A stretch of DNA of 64,000 bases from positions 452,377-516,376 of the forward strand of contig NW_026252092.1 in assembly GCF_025399195.1 (NCBI RefSeq), in the 5' to 3' direction. The stretch is from Umbelopsis ramanniana AG (lineage: Eukaryota > Mucoromycota > Umbelopsidomycetes > Umbelopsidales > Umbelopsidaceae). The notes under the pieces were generated by a model. The model saw only the letters and a list, made by a program, of their open reading frames with translations. It was not told the origin of the DNA and did no database searches. Positions 50,374 through 61,537 of the stretch are shown here, in pieces. Within the stretch, counting starts at the first letter, position 1. Each line of letters starts with the position of its first letter. The position numbers and the translations under genes are program-made.

Positions 50374-51880
50374 ATGGTCTTTACTCTGCCCTCCCAAACT
50401 ACCACTCCTCTCGAGCCTCTTGGCTTCTCTGTTCCCTCCAAGGAGTACTTGGTCAAGCAGTTCGTTGGCAAGAAGCTCAAGGACTGCCGCACTCCCAGAC
50501 TGGTCGTTGACCGTTCTGTCGTCAAGCGTAACTGCGAGCACATTGCTGCCGTTGGAGCCAAGAGTGGAAAGAAGATTCGTGTTCATATCAAGACTCACAA
50601 GGTATGTAAATGAAATGGCCTCTCTTGTGGAGCTGTTTGTAGAGGAGGATTTTTGGGTTTACTTTGAAAAACCGCGTAAACTCACAGAATGGTTCTCTTT
50701 GTCTTACTTAGACCATCGAAGCTACCGAGATCCAATTGGACTCTGCCAAAACCGATGCTATCGTCGTGTCTACTTTGGCAGAAGCTTACTATGTGATCAA
50801 CTCCCACCTTGTCTCATCTGGCAAGCTCAAGGATGTCCTCTTTGGCTTCCCTGTCAGCCCTGACCGATTTGATGATGTCTACCACCTCAGCACCAAGGTT
50901 GAAAAGTTCTGCATTTTCATTGGTAAGTACTTGTAGTGGGGTCTTTCTTTTCCGGGTAGTGTATGCTCGTTCTGACCGTTGTTCTCCTTTGGTGCAGATC
51001 ACGACCAGACTTTGGATGCTCTTGAAGCATACTGCCAACAAAGATTCGGCGAGGGCGGCGCTCCTAAGCTCAACGTGTACATGAAGGTTGAGTGTGGCAA
51101 CGAGTAAGTAATAGGGATTTGTTCAAGTGATTTCCAGAACAGAGTGGCTAATTGCATTTTTTTTTTTTGTGCTTTAGACGCGCAGGCGCCGCTATCAATA
51201 ATGACGATTCTGTCAATTTGGCAAGACGTCTGACCACCTCCCCGCTTTTGAATGTCGTTGGCCTTTATACCCACGCTGGTCACTCATATGCTTCTCGTGA
51301 TACCAATGCGGCTGTAAACTTCCTCAAGTCTGAGCGTGATGCTGCTCTTGCTTACAAGAAGTTCCTTGCTGACAACGGTGTCCTGTTTGAGAACATCTCC
51401 ATTGGTGCCACTCCTACAGTCATGGCCGCTGGTTTGGTTGATTCTTCTGAATTGGAAGGTATCACTGAGCTCCATGCTGGTTCCTTTGTCCTTAACGACC
51501 GTCAGCAACTTGCCACACAGCTTCTTGATGAATCTGGTCTTGCTGTCACTGTTCTCTGCCGAGTAGCCTCCAGATATCCTGAACGTGGAAGCTTCCTTAT
51601 GGATGGTGGTGCTCTTGGTTTCTCCAAGGATCCTGCACCCCAAGGTGGATTCGGAGACATCGTTGGAAAGCCTCACTGGAAGCTCAACAAGCTTGCTCAA
51701 GAACACAGCATTGTCACTGAAGTTCCCCTTGAAGAATTCAAGCATGTCAACGTCGGCGATGTGTTCCGCATTGTTCCCAACCACTGCTGCCTTACTGCCG
51801 CTTGTTACGAGTTCTTCTTGATCATCGAGGAGAATGGTGATGAGGTTGTCGATATCTGGGTCCCTGTCCGAGGATGGTAA
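50374..51880 (+). CDS. DSD1: D-serine dehydratase, zinc- and PLP-dependent (Dsd1)
   Basis: Fold-type III PLP enzyme that converts D-serine to pyruvate and ammonia through 2-aminoacrylate. At least four exons (first from 50374, last ending 51880), about 420 residues as in yeast Dsd1. Landmarks are the PLP-lysine region CRTPRLVVDRSVVKRN with KKIRVHIKTHK, DAIVVSTLAEAYYV, LFGFPVSPDRFDDV, PKLNVYMKVECGNERAGAAI, LLNVVGLYTHAGHSYAS, SIGATPTVMAAG, ELHAGSFVLNDRQQ and the zinc-binding IVPNHCCLTAACYEFF. The start is the first ATG of the frame; an upstream extension lacks one. It could also act on D-threonine. It is divergent from RidA and convergent with the amidohydrolase. Confidence 0.95.
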
Positions 51881-52229
51881 ATCTGGCACTTGTTCCTCTC
51901 TTTGACATTTTTCTCACTTCCTCATGCATATATACTTGTACCTTACCGCGTTGATATCGCCCTCTTGTCCAATAAAAACTCATATTTAGAACTTAAACAA
52001 AAAGATATTTATGCCTTTGAATGCGTCATAATCTCGATTTCGCACAACATTTCGCAGTTGTGGATCCATGTTAACTGACACCACGATACTGTAGTCACTG
52101 TGCATATACGATGTCCATGAAATGAATACAACAAGACTTCAGAACCACTGCGCCAAACAACTGAAACCCTGATCCATAGTACTTCTATAATACATTTTGT
52201 TTTATTCACAACTCAACGTATCTAGGTAT
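51881..52229. other. Convergent 3' region
   Basis: 349 bp between the D-serine dehydratase and amidohydrolase stops; contains likely 3' UTRs (AATAAAAACT at about 51971). No gene was seen. Confidence 0.3.
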
Positions 52230-53717
52230 TTAACACATGTGGACATCCTCGTTCTTTTCGTTAAGAGCAGCGACAACAGACAAGTCACGGACAACCCAAG
52301 GATGCGTAGCTGTTTCCTTGGCGGCCTTCAACTTCACACCGTCGACATACGTTGCTATAACAATGGCTGCATCAGTAAAGCGTCCATCTTTGATAGAATT
52401 CACCTAAGTGCGCTTACCTGTATTCACCAACATCTTCTTTCCAATGCGTTCAGTATTAGCAGCATCCTTGAACATAAACTCTCCTTCATCAATGCGGAAA
52501 ATGGCAATATCGGCAGGGTTGCCAACTTTCAGATGACCTAACTGAGTTTCCTTGATAACAGCAGCAGGAGCGATGGTCGCACGAGCAATGATTTCAGTCA
52601 AAGGAATGCCCATGTTCAGATATTTGGAAAGGGTGGTTGGCAAGTCATAAACATTAACGAATCGCGACACTGCAATATCCTTCCATTAGTACACATTCCA
52701 TGTGTATGAGTATTTCTATAAAGCACCACATACCTTGATGCAAATCGCTGCTGAGGACATCGGGTAAAATATCATGCTTGGCCATGGCTTCAGCTGAGGT
52801 GAAATGGAAGCTACCAGACCCATGTCCCAAATCCAAGACAACACCCTTCTCCTTCAACTGATGGTATACAGGGAGCATATCTCCGTTGTCGCTGACAAGT
52901 TTGTTGGATAAACCCGTACAGCAATGGGTAAGAATATCGCCCTTCTTCATATATTGTACAAATTCGCTCAAATCAGGAGGAGACAAACCAATATGGATCA
53001 TGATTGGAACTCCAGTTTGGTCTGAGACTTGACGAGCACGCTCCATACCGCGAAGACCTGTACCATTGGTGGCATCACGATCCAGGCGAACCTTGATACC
53101 CTTGATAACGTCGGTATTGCTTTGAATGGTCTTCACAGCCATCTCGACGTCCACAAACTCATCGATGGTAAGCTCGAATGTTCTGGCAGTCAATCCAAGT
53201 GCTGATACGTGCAACAAGGAGAAGACACGGCATTGAGATTGTTCAATGATATAACGGCGGAAACCAGGGAAGGTGTAAGCTCCAGCACTGCCAGCGTCAA
53301 CCCAGGTCTAACAGGGACGTAACTACCGTGTCAGCTCACAACCAACTTCCTATCTTCCTTCGACTCTACTTACCGTCACACCGGTATTGGCAGCTAGAGC
53401 ATCTGCTTCGATACCCCAGTAGGTGGCACCCCAGTATACGTGTGTATGCATATCGATCAGTCCAGGGCACACATACTGATTAGTGGCATCAACGACTTCG
53501 TTAGCTTGCTCAGAGGGAATGCTGGGCTCGATAGCGGCCACCTTGCCGTCTTTGATAGCAACATCGGCTCTCAGCTCGACTTTTGACAAAGTGTCAATGA
53601 CGATACCGTTTTGGATGATTGTGTCGTAAGGTCCTATAGCGAGTGCAATATGGTATGTCTTAGTCACTGACTGAAGCGGGTATTTTGCGTAACGGTGACA
53701 AGTTCCTTACCAGCCAT
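52230..53717 (-). CDS. Dihydroorotase-like amidohydrolase/deacetylase
   Basis: Metal-dependent amidohydrolase. The first coding exon is only 7 nt (M-A and the first base of Gly, 53717-53711); the protein continues PYDTIIQNGIVIDTLSKVEL. Metal ligands appear in order: CPGLIDMHTHVYWG (HxH), DVIKGIKVRLD (probable carboxylated Lys), PIMIHIGLSP (His), DILTHCCTGL (His) and LSSDLHQG (Asp). The C-terminal strand set (LGHLKVGNPADIAIFRID) closes the composite domain. It ends LNEKNEDVHMC. Bacterial relatives are annotated as amidohydrolase/deacetylase family metallohydrolases; the substrate is unknown. Proximity to D-serine dehydratase and RidA hints at amide or N-acyl D-amino acid use. It is not the GlcNAc-6-phosphate deacetylase type. 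Confidence 0.85.
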
Positions 53718-54260
53718 AATTTTTTTAGAAAGTGGGAAAAAGTGAAAAGTGGTGAATATCGCGTGGGGGAGAGTCAAGTTGGGTACAGGATGAAATCTGT
53801 GGGACACACAGTCATAGTTTGACATTCATTTTGCGCTTTGCGGAGTCATACTCTTAGAGTTTGTTAACTGGCCGAGGGAAAGACCAACAAATTCCAGGTA
53901 GTGAGCTTAAATTTAGTCTAACGGACCCTGAAGTCCTTTACAACATAGAGTTTGAACACTTTTCCGAGCCTTACCAGACCGACAGTGCGGTAAAGCGTCA
54001 TCGGTTCGCTGTTACAACTTGGTCTGGAGAATCGAAGAGTCGGAAGTCGCTCCTCCGATTATGTCTCGCTTCAATAAAGTTTTGTCATTGCGTATTAAGT
54101 GCAGATGTGTCTGGAATGGGCCGTTCAAATAAGATACAGCGACTAGTGTGCATTTATGTGCTTAAAGCTGAAGAAAAATTTAAACAGTGGTATTCTGATT
54201 GGCTGAGCCATTGAACGACAAAATATTTGCCTGTTGTGTTGAGAGCGGAACTCGCGTTAC
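53718..54260. promoter_or_regulatory. Divergent promoter region between amidohydrolase and CTC1-like gene
   Basis: A 543-bp head-to-head spacer. An open plus-strand frame (53861-54214, 117 codons) lacks an ATG at its 5' end and is not annotated as a gene. Confidence 0.35.
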
Positions 54261-57200
54261 ATGAATGCTATATCGATTGCGGAACTTGCAGCAAGCGATT
54301 TGCAACACAATACAGACTACCAAAAGCAAGGAGTATGTTTGACCGGGGAACTGGAATACTGTGAATATACGCCCCATTTTACACGAGATTATGACTGTCT
54401 CATGCTGATCGATCCCGACTCGTTCACGGGGATCAAGTGTCGAACAACCGCGTTCGATAGATCTCTTATTGGTGTACCTGTCAAAGTCAATGTATGGTTC
54501 TTACAGACTTTTGAAGAGCCGTTACTGAATATATCCATGACGGACTCAATGGTAGAAGAGACGGAAGAGCCACTGTCAAATTTTATCGAAAATGCAAGAG
54601 TGCGTCGAGCTGAAAGCTGGATTGAGTCAGACAGGACATTCTGTACGCTGTCCACGATCGACGACCGCGAGACTTCTGTCAATTTGGTGTCTATAGTAGT
54701 TGTCAAATCTCCCATGTTCTTGGATCAAGAAAAGAAACCATACTTTATTGTCCAAATCGCTCAAGATGATTTCGCTTCATTTATTACGATCAGGGGCAAG
54801 GACATTCGTCAGCACTATAGCGAAATAGAGATAGATCATTACTACGTTTTCAAACATCTTGAACTGGGAATGGCTACATCTAACCCTCAGCCAATGCTCC
54901 TATTCGATGGCTCGAAATCTGATCAGTGCAAGCTAACTTTCACAGAAGCGGCAATGATGCTAGACAAAATCTCTCCACATCATCCACCCACGACATCTTC
55001 GGCATTTATACAACCTTACGATAGACTTGTTGATCGAAATCACATGGGCGGCTACACCGGTCTTGTTACTACAGTCATTGATCCGGTTCTAGGGCTGTAT
55101 GTTCTTGACAAGAAATGGTTTTTAGCCTTGACACAATACCCTGCCTATAACCCCCTTGCGTCATATTTGGAAGGAAGCAAGATTACCGTTAAACGAGCTC
55201 ACTTAACGTCGTTTCACACCAATACATTCGGGTCAATATTTTTAAGCCAATTCTGCCATTGCAGCCCAGTGACGACTTCACAGGAAAAAACATGGCTTAC
55301 ACTGGTAGCTTGTACTCATACTTCTATCATATTGGAAGCTATACCTATATCCGCACCAGCTCTCGATCATGCGGTCATCAGCTCGCCGTCCATCATGGCA
55401 GCATTTATTGCAAATGATGGATTTGTATATCAGCATGGCTACCTAGATATGGCTATCTGGATGGAGGCATATCTTTCCTTGCTGCGGAAAGCGCGTGATA
55501 TCGACCATAAGTCGCTCATAGAAATCACAAATGCTTTATTGGAAAAGACAGGCCACCGACCAGATAAAACGCAGCCTAGAGACCTCTACGAAGAGTTTAT
55601 TCAACACGCCACGCACTGCCTTCTTTGTTCATATGAAACACATACTGATGAGGTTAATCCGCCCCGGCTTCATTTACAAAATTATCCATCTATCTCACAA
55701 CTGGCTGATCAACGTTCTTCCATTCCTAATTTAATCGAGGTTCCTATCGCTTCGTCTGTACATAATGAGAATCCACTCACTAACATTACAATGCAAGCCT
55801 ACACCTACAAGCTTTCGAACACTGAACCGTTTTCATGCGTTTTGCTAGGGTACATTTCTGGTGGTGTGGATGGTCGCTTATATTTTGCAGACGCTGCTAG
55901 TCGCATTCCTGTAGTAGTCACCAACAAGCAACCACGCCACTTGTTTTCGACTAGTCTCTATATCATCACCCATTGCACCTTCGTGGAAGAAGACCTGGGA
56001 TACATGGATCCTAACGGCGAACCTGTGGATTGTTCGTCTCAATATTTATTGGTTAAATGGGAGAACGTCGTGCCTTTGCAACCTAACATACAGACTATCA
56101 CATTCTGCACATCCATTCCCAACAACATAATGCAAAATCGCCTGTTCGCTTACAATCCCACCCCAAGTCTAACGAAAATCATGCAAAAAGACTGCCATGT
56201 TATTTACATCGAACATCTACAAGCTCCATATCTTACTTTTGACGATTATGGCAAGCTCTATCTTGCTTGCTATGTTGACGCTACTGTATTCGACTTGGTT
56301 CCAAATGCTGAAGCATCATCACAAAAATTGATAGAGTCTCCCTTGCGTAGTAGGATATCCCTGTCATCTGCTTCGAAAACCCTTGCGCTTCTCTCTTACA
56401 TGCAAGTCGGTGGTTGGTATGTACTACAAAATGGCTCACAAGAGACAGAATTGTCACCAAATGCAATTGAACTAGTGCAATCGGCATCTGTATACCCCAT
56501 CTTACCAAGTCGCGGACAATTCAAACTGGAACAATATGTCTCGCACGCTCATTCCATACCTTCCATGGAAATTGCCCCTGGTCATAACACCAACATTCGC
56601 AGCGTCAAAGACATCCTCAATATCAACTTTGCGGTGGAAAGCGAACCAGATAGCCCCGCCATATTGAGTAATGGGTTCTACAAGAATTTAGTCTCATTCG
56701 AAGGCTATGTTGTCATCAAGGAGTTTACTGAGTCAAGAATTAAGACTAGTGGGTTGGACAAGTATACACACAGAGTCTACGAACATCTCGGAGTTGGAAC
56801 AGGCAAGCCAAATCGCTGGCTGTATATGCGAATAAGGTGTGTTGACAGTCCCGACACTATTGATGTATATTACGACGTCAGCAAAACACCTTATCCTCAC
56901 GGGCTAATACCGGGATGCAAAGTACAAGTATGCAAGATATCTCTCAAAGTGTCCGACCGAACCAAATCAGTGTATGGTGTGGTGGTACCGCGCACGCGCG
57001 TTCAAGTTGTAGAAACGGGAGAGGACACAAAGCTTAATGATCCAGCAAACATTGAACAGGCGGTCGAAAATAGACCACTTATCGCATTTCTCCGCACCAC
57101 AGATACCAAGATTTACAAATCAGTGTGTACCGTACGGTCAATACAACAAGTCAACATCTCTTGGATATGTCTAGAATGTGGACAACGGATCATCAAGGAC

Positions 57201-57683
57201 ATGTGTTTTGGCACTTGTAGCAAAGAAAAGCGACTGTTTCTAGCGGATGCCGTCTTTACGGTGACAGACGGAACAGCGGACATTACGGTATCGGCTCATG
57301 GTGAAGATATGGTCATGACTCTTTTGAGACTGTCCTCTAGGGAAGTTTCCAAGCTGAAAGAAGCGGCGTGGATGCAGGGCGAATTGACTTACTCCAATTG
57401 GTTTACTAAAGCAGACAGCACCCATCACCCAACGGTGTCACCCGTCAGAACTCTACACTCCATTTGCACTAACACAAAAATATTTGAGAGCTTATGTTTA
57501 TACGTCAAACGTATCATACGACAAAAGTCTACTACCGCTGATTCGTTACTGGGGAAACTCAATGTTCTACCTATCAAGCTCAATTCAGACGGGGTTCAGT
57601 CATTAACTTTTACCCGCGTTCGATTGGATGCACTGAAACTAGAAGTAATCAGCGCAATTTCTGAAGCTACTGCTTTACTTTGA
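54261..57683 (+). CDS. Putative CST telomere-complex subunit CTC1-like (multi-OB-fold protein)
   Basis: Intronless gene of 1140 residues, by far the largest exon in the window. There are no membrane spans or signal peptide. Serial beta-rich modules look like OB folds (LLGYISGGVDGRLYFADA with ASRIPVVVTN near residues 530-560; FEGYVVIKEFTESRI near 815; a C-terminal one around 960-1040). The last contains a CxxC-x8-CxxxC zinc-ribbon-like insert (WICLECGQRIIKDMCFGTC) followed by DAVFTVTDGTADITVSAHGE, as in RPA70-type and CTC1 C-terminal OB folds. Size, OB array and C-terminal zinc ribbon fit CTC1, the large CST subunit that binds telomeric single-stranded DNA and polymerase alpha-primase. I rely on architecture more than residue identity, so another multi-OB protein remains possible. 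Confidence 0.6.
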   Translation: MNAISIAELAASDLQHNTDYQKQGVCLTGELEYCEYTPHFTRDYDCLMLIDPDSFTGIKCRTTAFDRSLIGVPVKVNVWFLQTFEEPLLNISMTDSMVEETEEPLSNFIENARVRRAESWIESDRTFCTLSTIDDRETSVNLVSIVVVKSPMFLDQEKKPYFIVQIAQDDFASFITIRGKDIRQHYSEIEIDHYYVFKHLELGMATSNPQPMLLFDGSKSDQCKLTFTEAAMMLDKISPHHPPTTSSAFIQPYDRLVDRNHMGGYTGLVTTVIDPVLGLYVLDKKWFLALTQYPAYNPLASYLEGSKITVKRAHLTSFHTNTFGSIFLSQFCHCSPVTTSQEKTWLTLVACTHTSIILEAIPISAPALDHAVISSPSIMAAFIANDGFVYQHGYLDMAIWMEAYLSLLRKARDIDHKSLIEITNALLEKTGHRPDKTQPRDLYEEFIQHATHCLLCSYETHTDEVNPPRLHLQNYPSISQLADQRSSIPNLIEVPIASSVHNENPLTNITMQAYTYKLSNTEPFSCVLLGYISGGVDGRLYFADAASRIPVVVTNKQPRHLFSTSLYIITHCTFVEEDLGYMDPNGEPVDCSSQYLLVKWENVVPLQPNIQTITFCTSIPNNIMQNRLFAYNPTPSLTKIMQKDCHVIYIEHLQAPYLTFDDYGKLYLACYVDATVFDLVPNAEASSQKLIESPLRSRISLSSASKTLALLSYMQVGGWYVLQNGSQETELSPNAIELVQSASVYPILPSRGQFKLEQYVSHAHSIPSMEIAPGHNTNIRSVKDILNINFAVESEPDSPAILSNGFYKNLVSFEGYVVIKEFTESRIKTSGLDKYTHRVYEHLGVGTGKPNRWLYMRIRCVDSPDTIDVYYDVSKTPYPHGLIPGCKVQVCKISLKVSDRTKSVYGVVVPRTRVQVVETGEDTKLNDPANIEQAVENRPLIAFLRTTDTKIYKSVCTVRSIQQVNISWICLECGQRIIKDMCFGTCSKEKRLFLADAVFTVTDGTADITVSAHGEDMVMTLLRLSSREVSKLKEAAWMQGELTYSNWFTKADSTHHPTVSPVRTLHSICTNTKIFESLCLYVKRIIRQKSTTADSLLGKLNVLPIKLNSDGVQSLTFTRVRLDALKLEVISAISEATALL

Positions 57684-58106
57684 TACTGAGTTGCTTGTAC
57701 TGTTACATCGCAATAAAGATAAAGAATTTTTCCCGGTACCACAGCCCGCAATAAACGGGAAGTTTAGGACCTATCATATCGAACTCAACTGCTTTATCGT
57801 GAGGGTTGAAAGGGGAACATCCGAATTTGGAAAAGGAGCTCATATGCCATGGCGATTGGATGTGTCACGGCGGTATTTAAAAATATATCATTTCCTCCGG
57901 ACCCTCTCCAAACCATAATGTTGGCTTTTAAGCTGGAGCCAGAGAACGTCGTGAGAAGTGGTCTCCAACTAAGTGAAGTCAACACAGTGTCCTACTACAG
58001 TTATTGGTTCGCTCGCATTTAGGTCTTCAACCATTTAAATACCCCGGCACCTGAATCTCTTTTTCTCCACAGAAGTCGCTTTAACTTTTTCACTCAAGAT
58101 TTCAGC
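57684..58106. other. Intergenic region
   Basis: 423 bp between plus-strand genes. TATA-like GGTATTTAAAAATATATC (57872 area) and CATTTAAATACCCC (58034 area) precede the transporter ATG. Nothing else was seen. Confidence 0.35.
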
Positions 58107-60008
58107 ATGTCTTCTATCAATAAAGGTGAGCTTTCTTCCCCTCTGGCGTTGATCCATGCTAGCTGGCGCTCTCCCCAATACGGCAATTTGACTAAATAGT
58201 TCCTTCCAGATATAGACATTACCACGGTTGAAAACACCCATGTAGTGCCAAATGACCCTGAGCTTGAAGCTCGTGAGCGCGCTTTGGTCAGAAAGTTGGA
58301 TATGAGAATCGTCCCCACTCTCACTTTCATCTACATTTGTCAACGTCTCGATAATTCCAACATCGGTAATGCAAAGGTTAGTGTTAATGCCATGTTCATT
58401 CATGTAAAAGAGTCTACCTGTGGCTAAACGGGATATTTTCGCTTTGGTAGGTTGCTGGTTTGCAAACGGATTTGGGCTTGACCAACTCGCAATATAGTTG
58501 GTGTATCTCCATCTATACACTTGGCGTCATTGCTATGCAAATCCCCAGTAACATGTTGTTGGAGCGGTCAAGACCTTCAAGATATCGTAAGTCAATTGAA
58601 ACAAGCGGTCACACTAATATTTTCTGGGGTTCGGAAATCTAATTCTTTTTGTGCTTCATTAGTGCCTGCCTTGATTGCCCTTTGGAGTGTTGTTAGTGCC
58701 TTGACATCTTTGGTCAAAGATTACAAGAGTATTCTTCTTGTTCGTTTCTTCCTGGGAGTATGTGTGATTTCATTTCGTTACAATTTTTTTGGCAATGGGA
58801 CTAACCAAGGATTGTTATTTTTTAGATTACTGAAGCTGGATTTTGGCCTGGTGCCGTCTTCGTTCTCTCCACTTTTTACAAACCCCGTGAAATTGCTATG
58901 CGAAACTCTATCTTTTACTGCGGTAACTGGTTGAGCGGTGCTTTAGGTGGTGCCTTAGCTGGTGCAATTATCCAAGGTAAGCAGCCGGATCTGGTGTTGA
59001 CGTCGTACACTATGCCACAGTGACATTAAACATGTATAATCAAATAGGTATGGAAGGAAAGGGAGGACTTCCTGGTTGGAGATGGCTCTTTATTTTGGAG
59101 GGATGCATTACTTTCGTTGTCGCTTTCGCTGCTATTTGGCTTCTACCCGATTATCCTGGTACTACCACTTGGCTTACTGAGGAAGAGAGAGATTTGGCTG
59201 TCAGACGTTTGGGCCAAGGAAAGCCAAAGGAAAAGTTCTCGTTCAGCGGTCTCAAGGCAGCTGTGCTCGATTACAAGATCTGGGTTTTCATTATCATCTT
59301 CATGGCCATTCAAACTGGTGGTCAGCTCAACTATTTCATGCCTACTATTATTCAAAACATTGGTTACACCGGAAGTATGACACAGTATATGACAATTCCT
59401 GTCTACTGCTTTGCCGCCATTCTTTCTTTGATCGTATCCGTCCTCTCTGATCGTCAACAACTTCGCAGTCCCTATGTTGCATTCTGCATGACCTTGGTAG
59501 GTGTCACGAATTTTTACGTTACGATGATTAAAATTGGTATACTGATAATTTTTCGCAATAGGCTGTCATCGGTTACATCTTCCAAATCTCAACTGAAAAC
59601 AAGGCTCTTCTTTTCTTCTCCTTGTTCTTGTGCGGTGGTGGTGTTTGGGCATCACTTGGTGTATCACTAGCTTGGCTCGGTGACTGTGTCCCTGGACCGC
59701 GCGACAAGAAAGCTATTGGATTCGCATTGTTGAATATGATTTCGCAGCTTTCCAACTTCTATGGCCCTCAGTTGTACACCAACCCTCCCAAGTACCTTGT
59801 TGCCAACATTGTCATTCTGGTCTACATGTCCCTTGGTGTCGTCCTTTGCTTTGGTTTGCGTTTCTTGCTCAAGAGAGCTAACAGACAGTTGGATGACAAG
59901 TATGGTGTCCCTATGACTGAAAAGAAACAAGTCATTCCCGATGATCGCGATGTGGGTGATGTTGCTCCCGAGACTGGAGTCAACAAGAACTTCCGTTATC
60001 TTTTGTAA
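58107..60008 (+). CDS. MFS transporter, anion:cation symporter (ACS) family
   Basis: Second ACS-family permease of the window. Exon 1 (58107-58125, 19 nt) encodes MSSINK; further exons give about 500 residues. Landmarks are ALVRKLDMRIVPTLTFIYIC, QRLDNSNIGNAK, SIYTLGVIAMQIPSNMLLER, GITEAGFWPGAVFVLSTFYK, PREIAMRNSIFYCGNWLSGA, LPGWRWLFILEGCITFVVAF and LSDRQQLRSPYVAFCM. In this gene the EAGFWPGAVF segment lies on one exon, unlike the copy at 23064-25314. Substrate is unknown (vitamin, allantoate or other organic anion by family). The C-terminus ends NKNFRYLL. Confidence 0.9.
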
Positions 60009-61339
60009 TTTTTATCTGTATTATATTGAAGTATATCCCCTAAATGACCTTTGTATCAACAAAAATAAAATATTGTGAAATCAAATCCTTTACCGAGGAA
60101 GGCTTTAAGACCAACTGTCAATATGACAAGGTATCGGGAGCGAAAGCACCAATAAGGAAGTAAGCCGAAGCACAAAATGTCTTTTTTATGTAGCCACAAA
60201 ATTACTTGGTGCCACGTGTAAGCCGCTTCAGCTTCGAGTTTAAGCAGTGAATTTGTTTGCTTCCGACGAAAATTGTCATCGTACGACAGCTGTGTGGGGG
60301 AAGCCGTGTAAACTAGCTTAAAAAGCACCTGCATTATTAAGACTGCTATACTTTTTTGAGATGTTTTTTGAACGTGTTTCCTACGTCCTTGCCAGAGCAT
60401 TTTGAAATGTCTTTAACGATAGTCTGAGGCCACACGGGTGTTGAAAGAAGTACTTCTCCCTGACAGAAATAAAACGCACGCTAATGCCTTCTTTGCACAT
60501 TATTTTTTCCTCCAAAGACTTGTAGCTTAAGTTTAGCTTTGTCATGAAATGTATTCAGAAGGTCATACCGTTCAAAAGTGGGAATGAATTAATGTTTTCG
60601 TTTTCAATTTTTATATTTACACTTGTAAGCATCTCATTAGACCTTCCCAATTTCTCATAATTCATTTTTTGTTAAGAATTTATACCACATTTGATGACCT
60701 TTGCTAATTACCTTGCTATGAATTCTCGGCATATGCTTCGACCAAAATGCTTGCCTAAATAACATAACTCTCAGTCGGTATCATACACGGCTGAAAGAAG
60801 ATTCAATGCATGTTGGGGAAGAGTCTAATTGCGAGATACTTTATACGTCCATACAGATCAAGTTAAGTGTAAAACGGCTAATAGTGGCTGCATGAGGTTG
60901 ATTGGATGCATAATTTGTTGGAGGCTTAAACTTCACCAATAAATAGTAAAAAATAAAACGAGCTGCCTTGTCCAACTGTTTTGCGGTACAATACCATCTT
61001 GTATATATTAGTAAGGTATCTTCTCTTGTAAAAAATAAACCAGCAATCAGACATGAGTAGGTGTAAATTTTCATTTCATTTAAGAAAGGAATAGGTAGCG
61101 CCACCAACAAGGCATATGAAGTACAATATGCCTATCAAGTACTAATGCTATAACTTTGCTATGAGGCATTTCTATACAGTCTTTCTATGCGTATTTTAAT
61201 TACTTGTTCGACCAACGGTGGGAGTTTTACATTTATTTCTGTTCATTTCTAAGTTGTAAATTTATCATACTAAATTAAAATGGTCCATATCCGAAGAATA
61301 CAAGCTATCACATTCAAATACGTATCCCAGTGTAGACCT
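60009..61339. other. Gene-poor AT-rich stretch
   Basis: About 1.3 kb with no convincing coding frame, splice-site series or RNA gene. It starts with the transporter 3' UTR (AATAAAATATTG near 60064). Open frames at 60056-60400 and 60841-61110 (minus) show no family features. It adjoins the retroelement remnants. Confidence 0.3.
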
Positions 61340-61537
61340 ATAACAGAATTGCCGGAGATGTATATCTTGACATTTATGCCGCATAGTTAACAGTAGTAGT
61401 GGAAGAGGTAAACAAAGAGAAATTGCCAAAGTCATGTAGCAGAAGGGAAATTGAGTACGTTAAGAATAAATCCATCCTCTGGGACAGAATAGGGAAAACA
61501 GAGAGTGTCATAACAGAGTAGGGAGTAAAGGCCAGGA
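61340..61537. repeat. Direct repeat copy A (retroelement unit)
   Basis: About 198 bp starting ATAACAGAATTGCCGGAGAT, strongly similar with scattered substitutions and small indels to copy B about 859 bp to the right, in the same orientation. It marks the 3' end (minus strand) of the gag-like remnant 61432-62200. Confidence 0.8.

Noticed and set aside
51284-51889. 201-codon minus-strand frame
   Set aside because: Antisense to the last exon of D-serine dehydratase and not conserved-looking.
60056-61110. Minus-strand frames of 114 and 89 codons
   Set aside because: Low-complexity AT-rich DNA without recognisable motifs or convincing splice sites.
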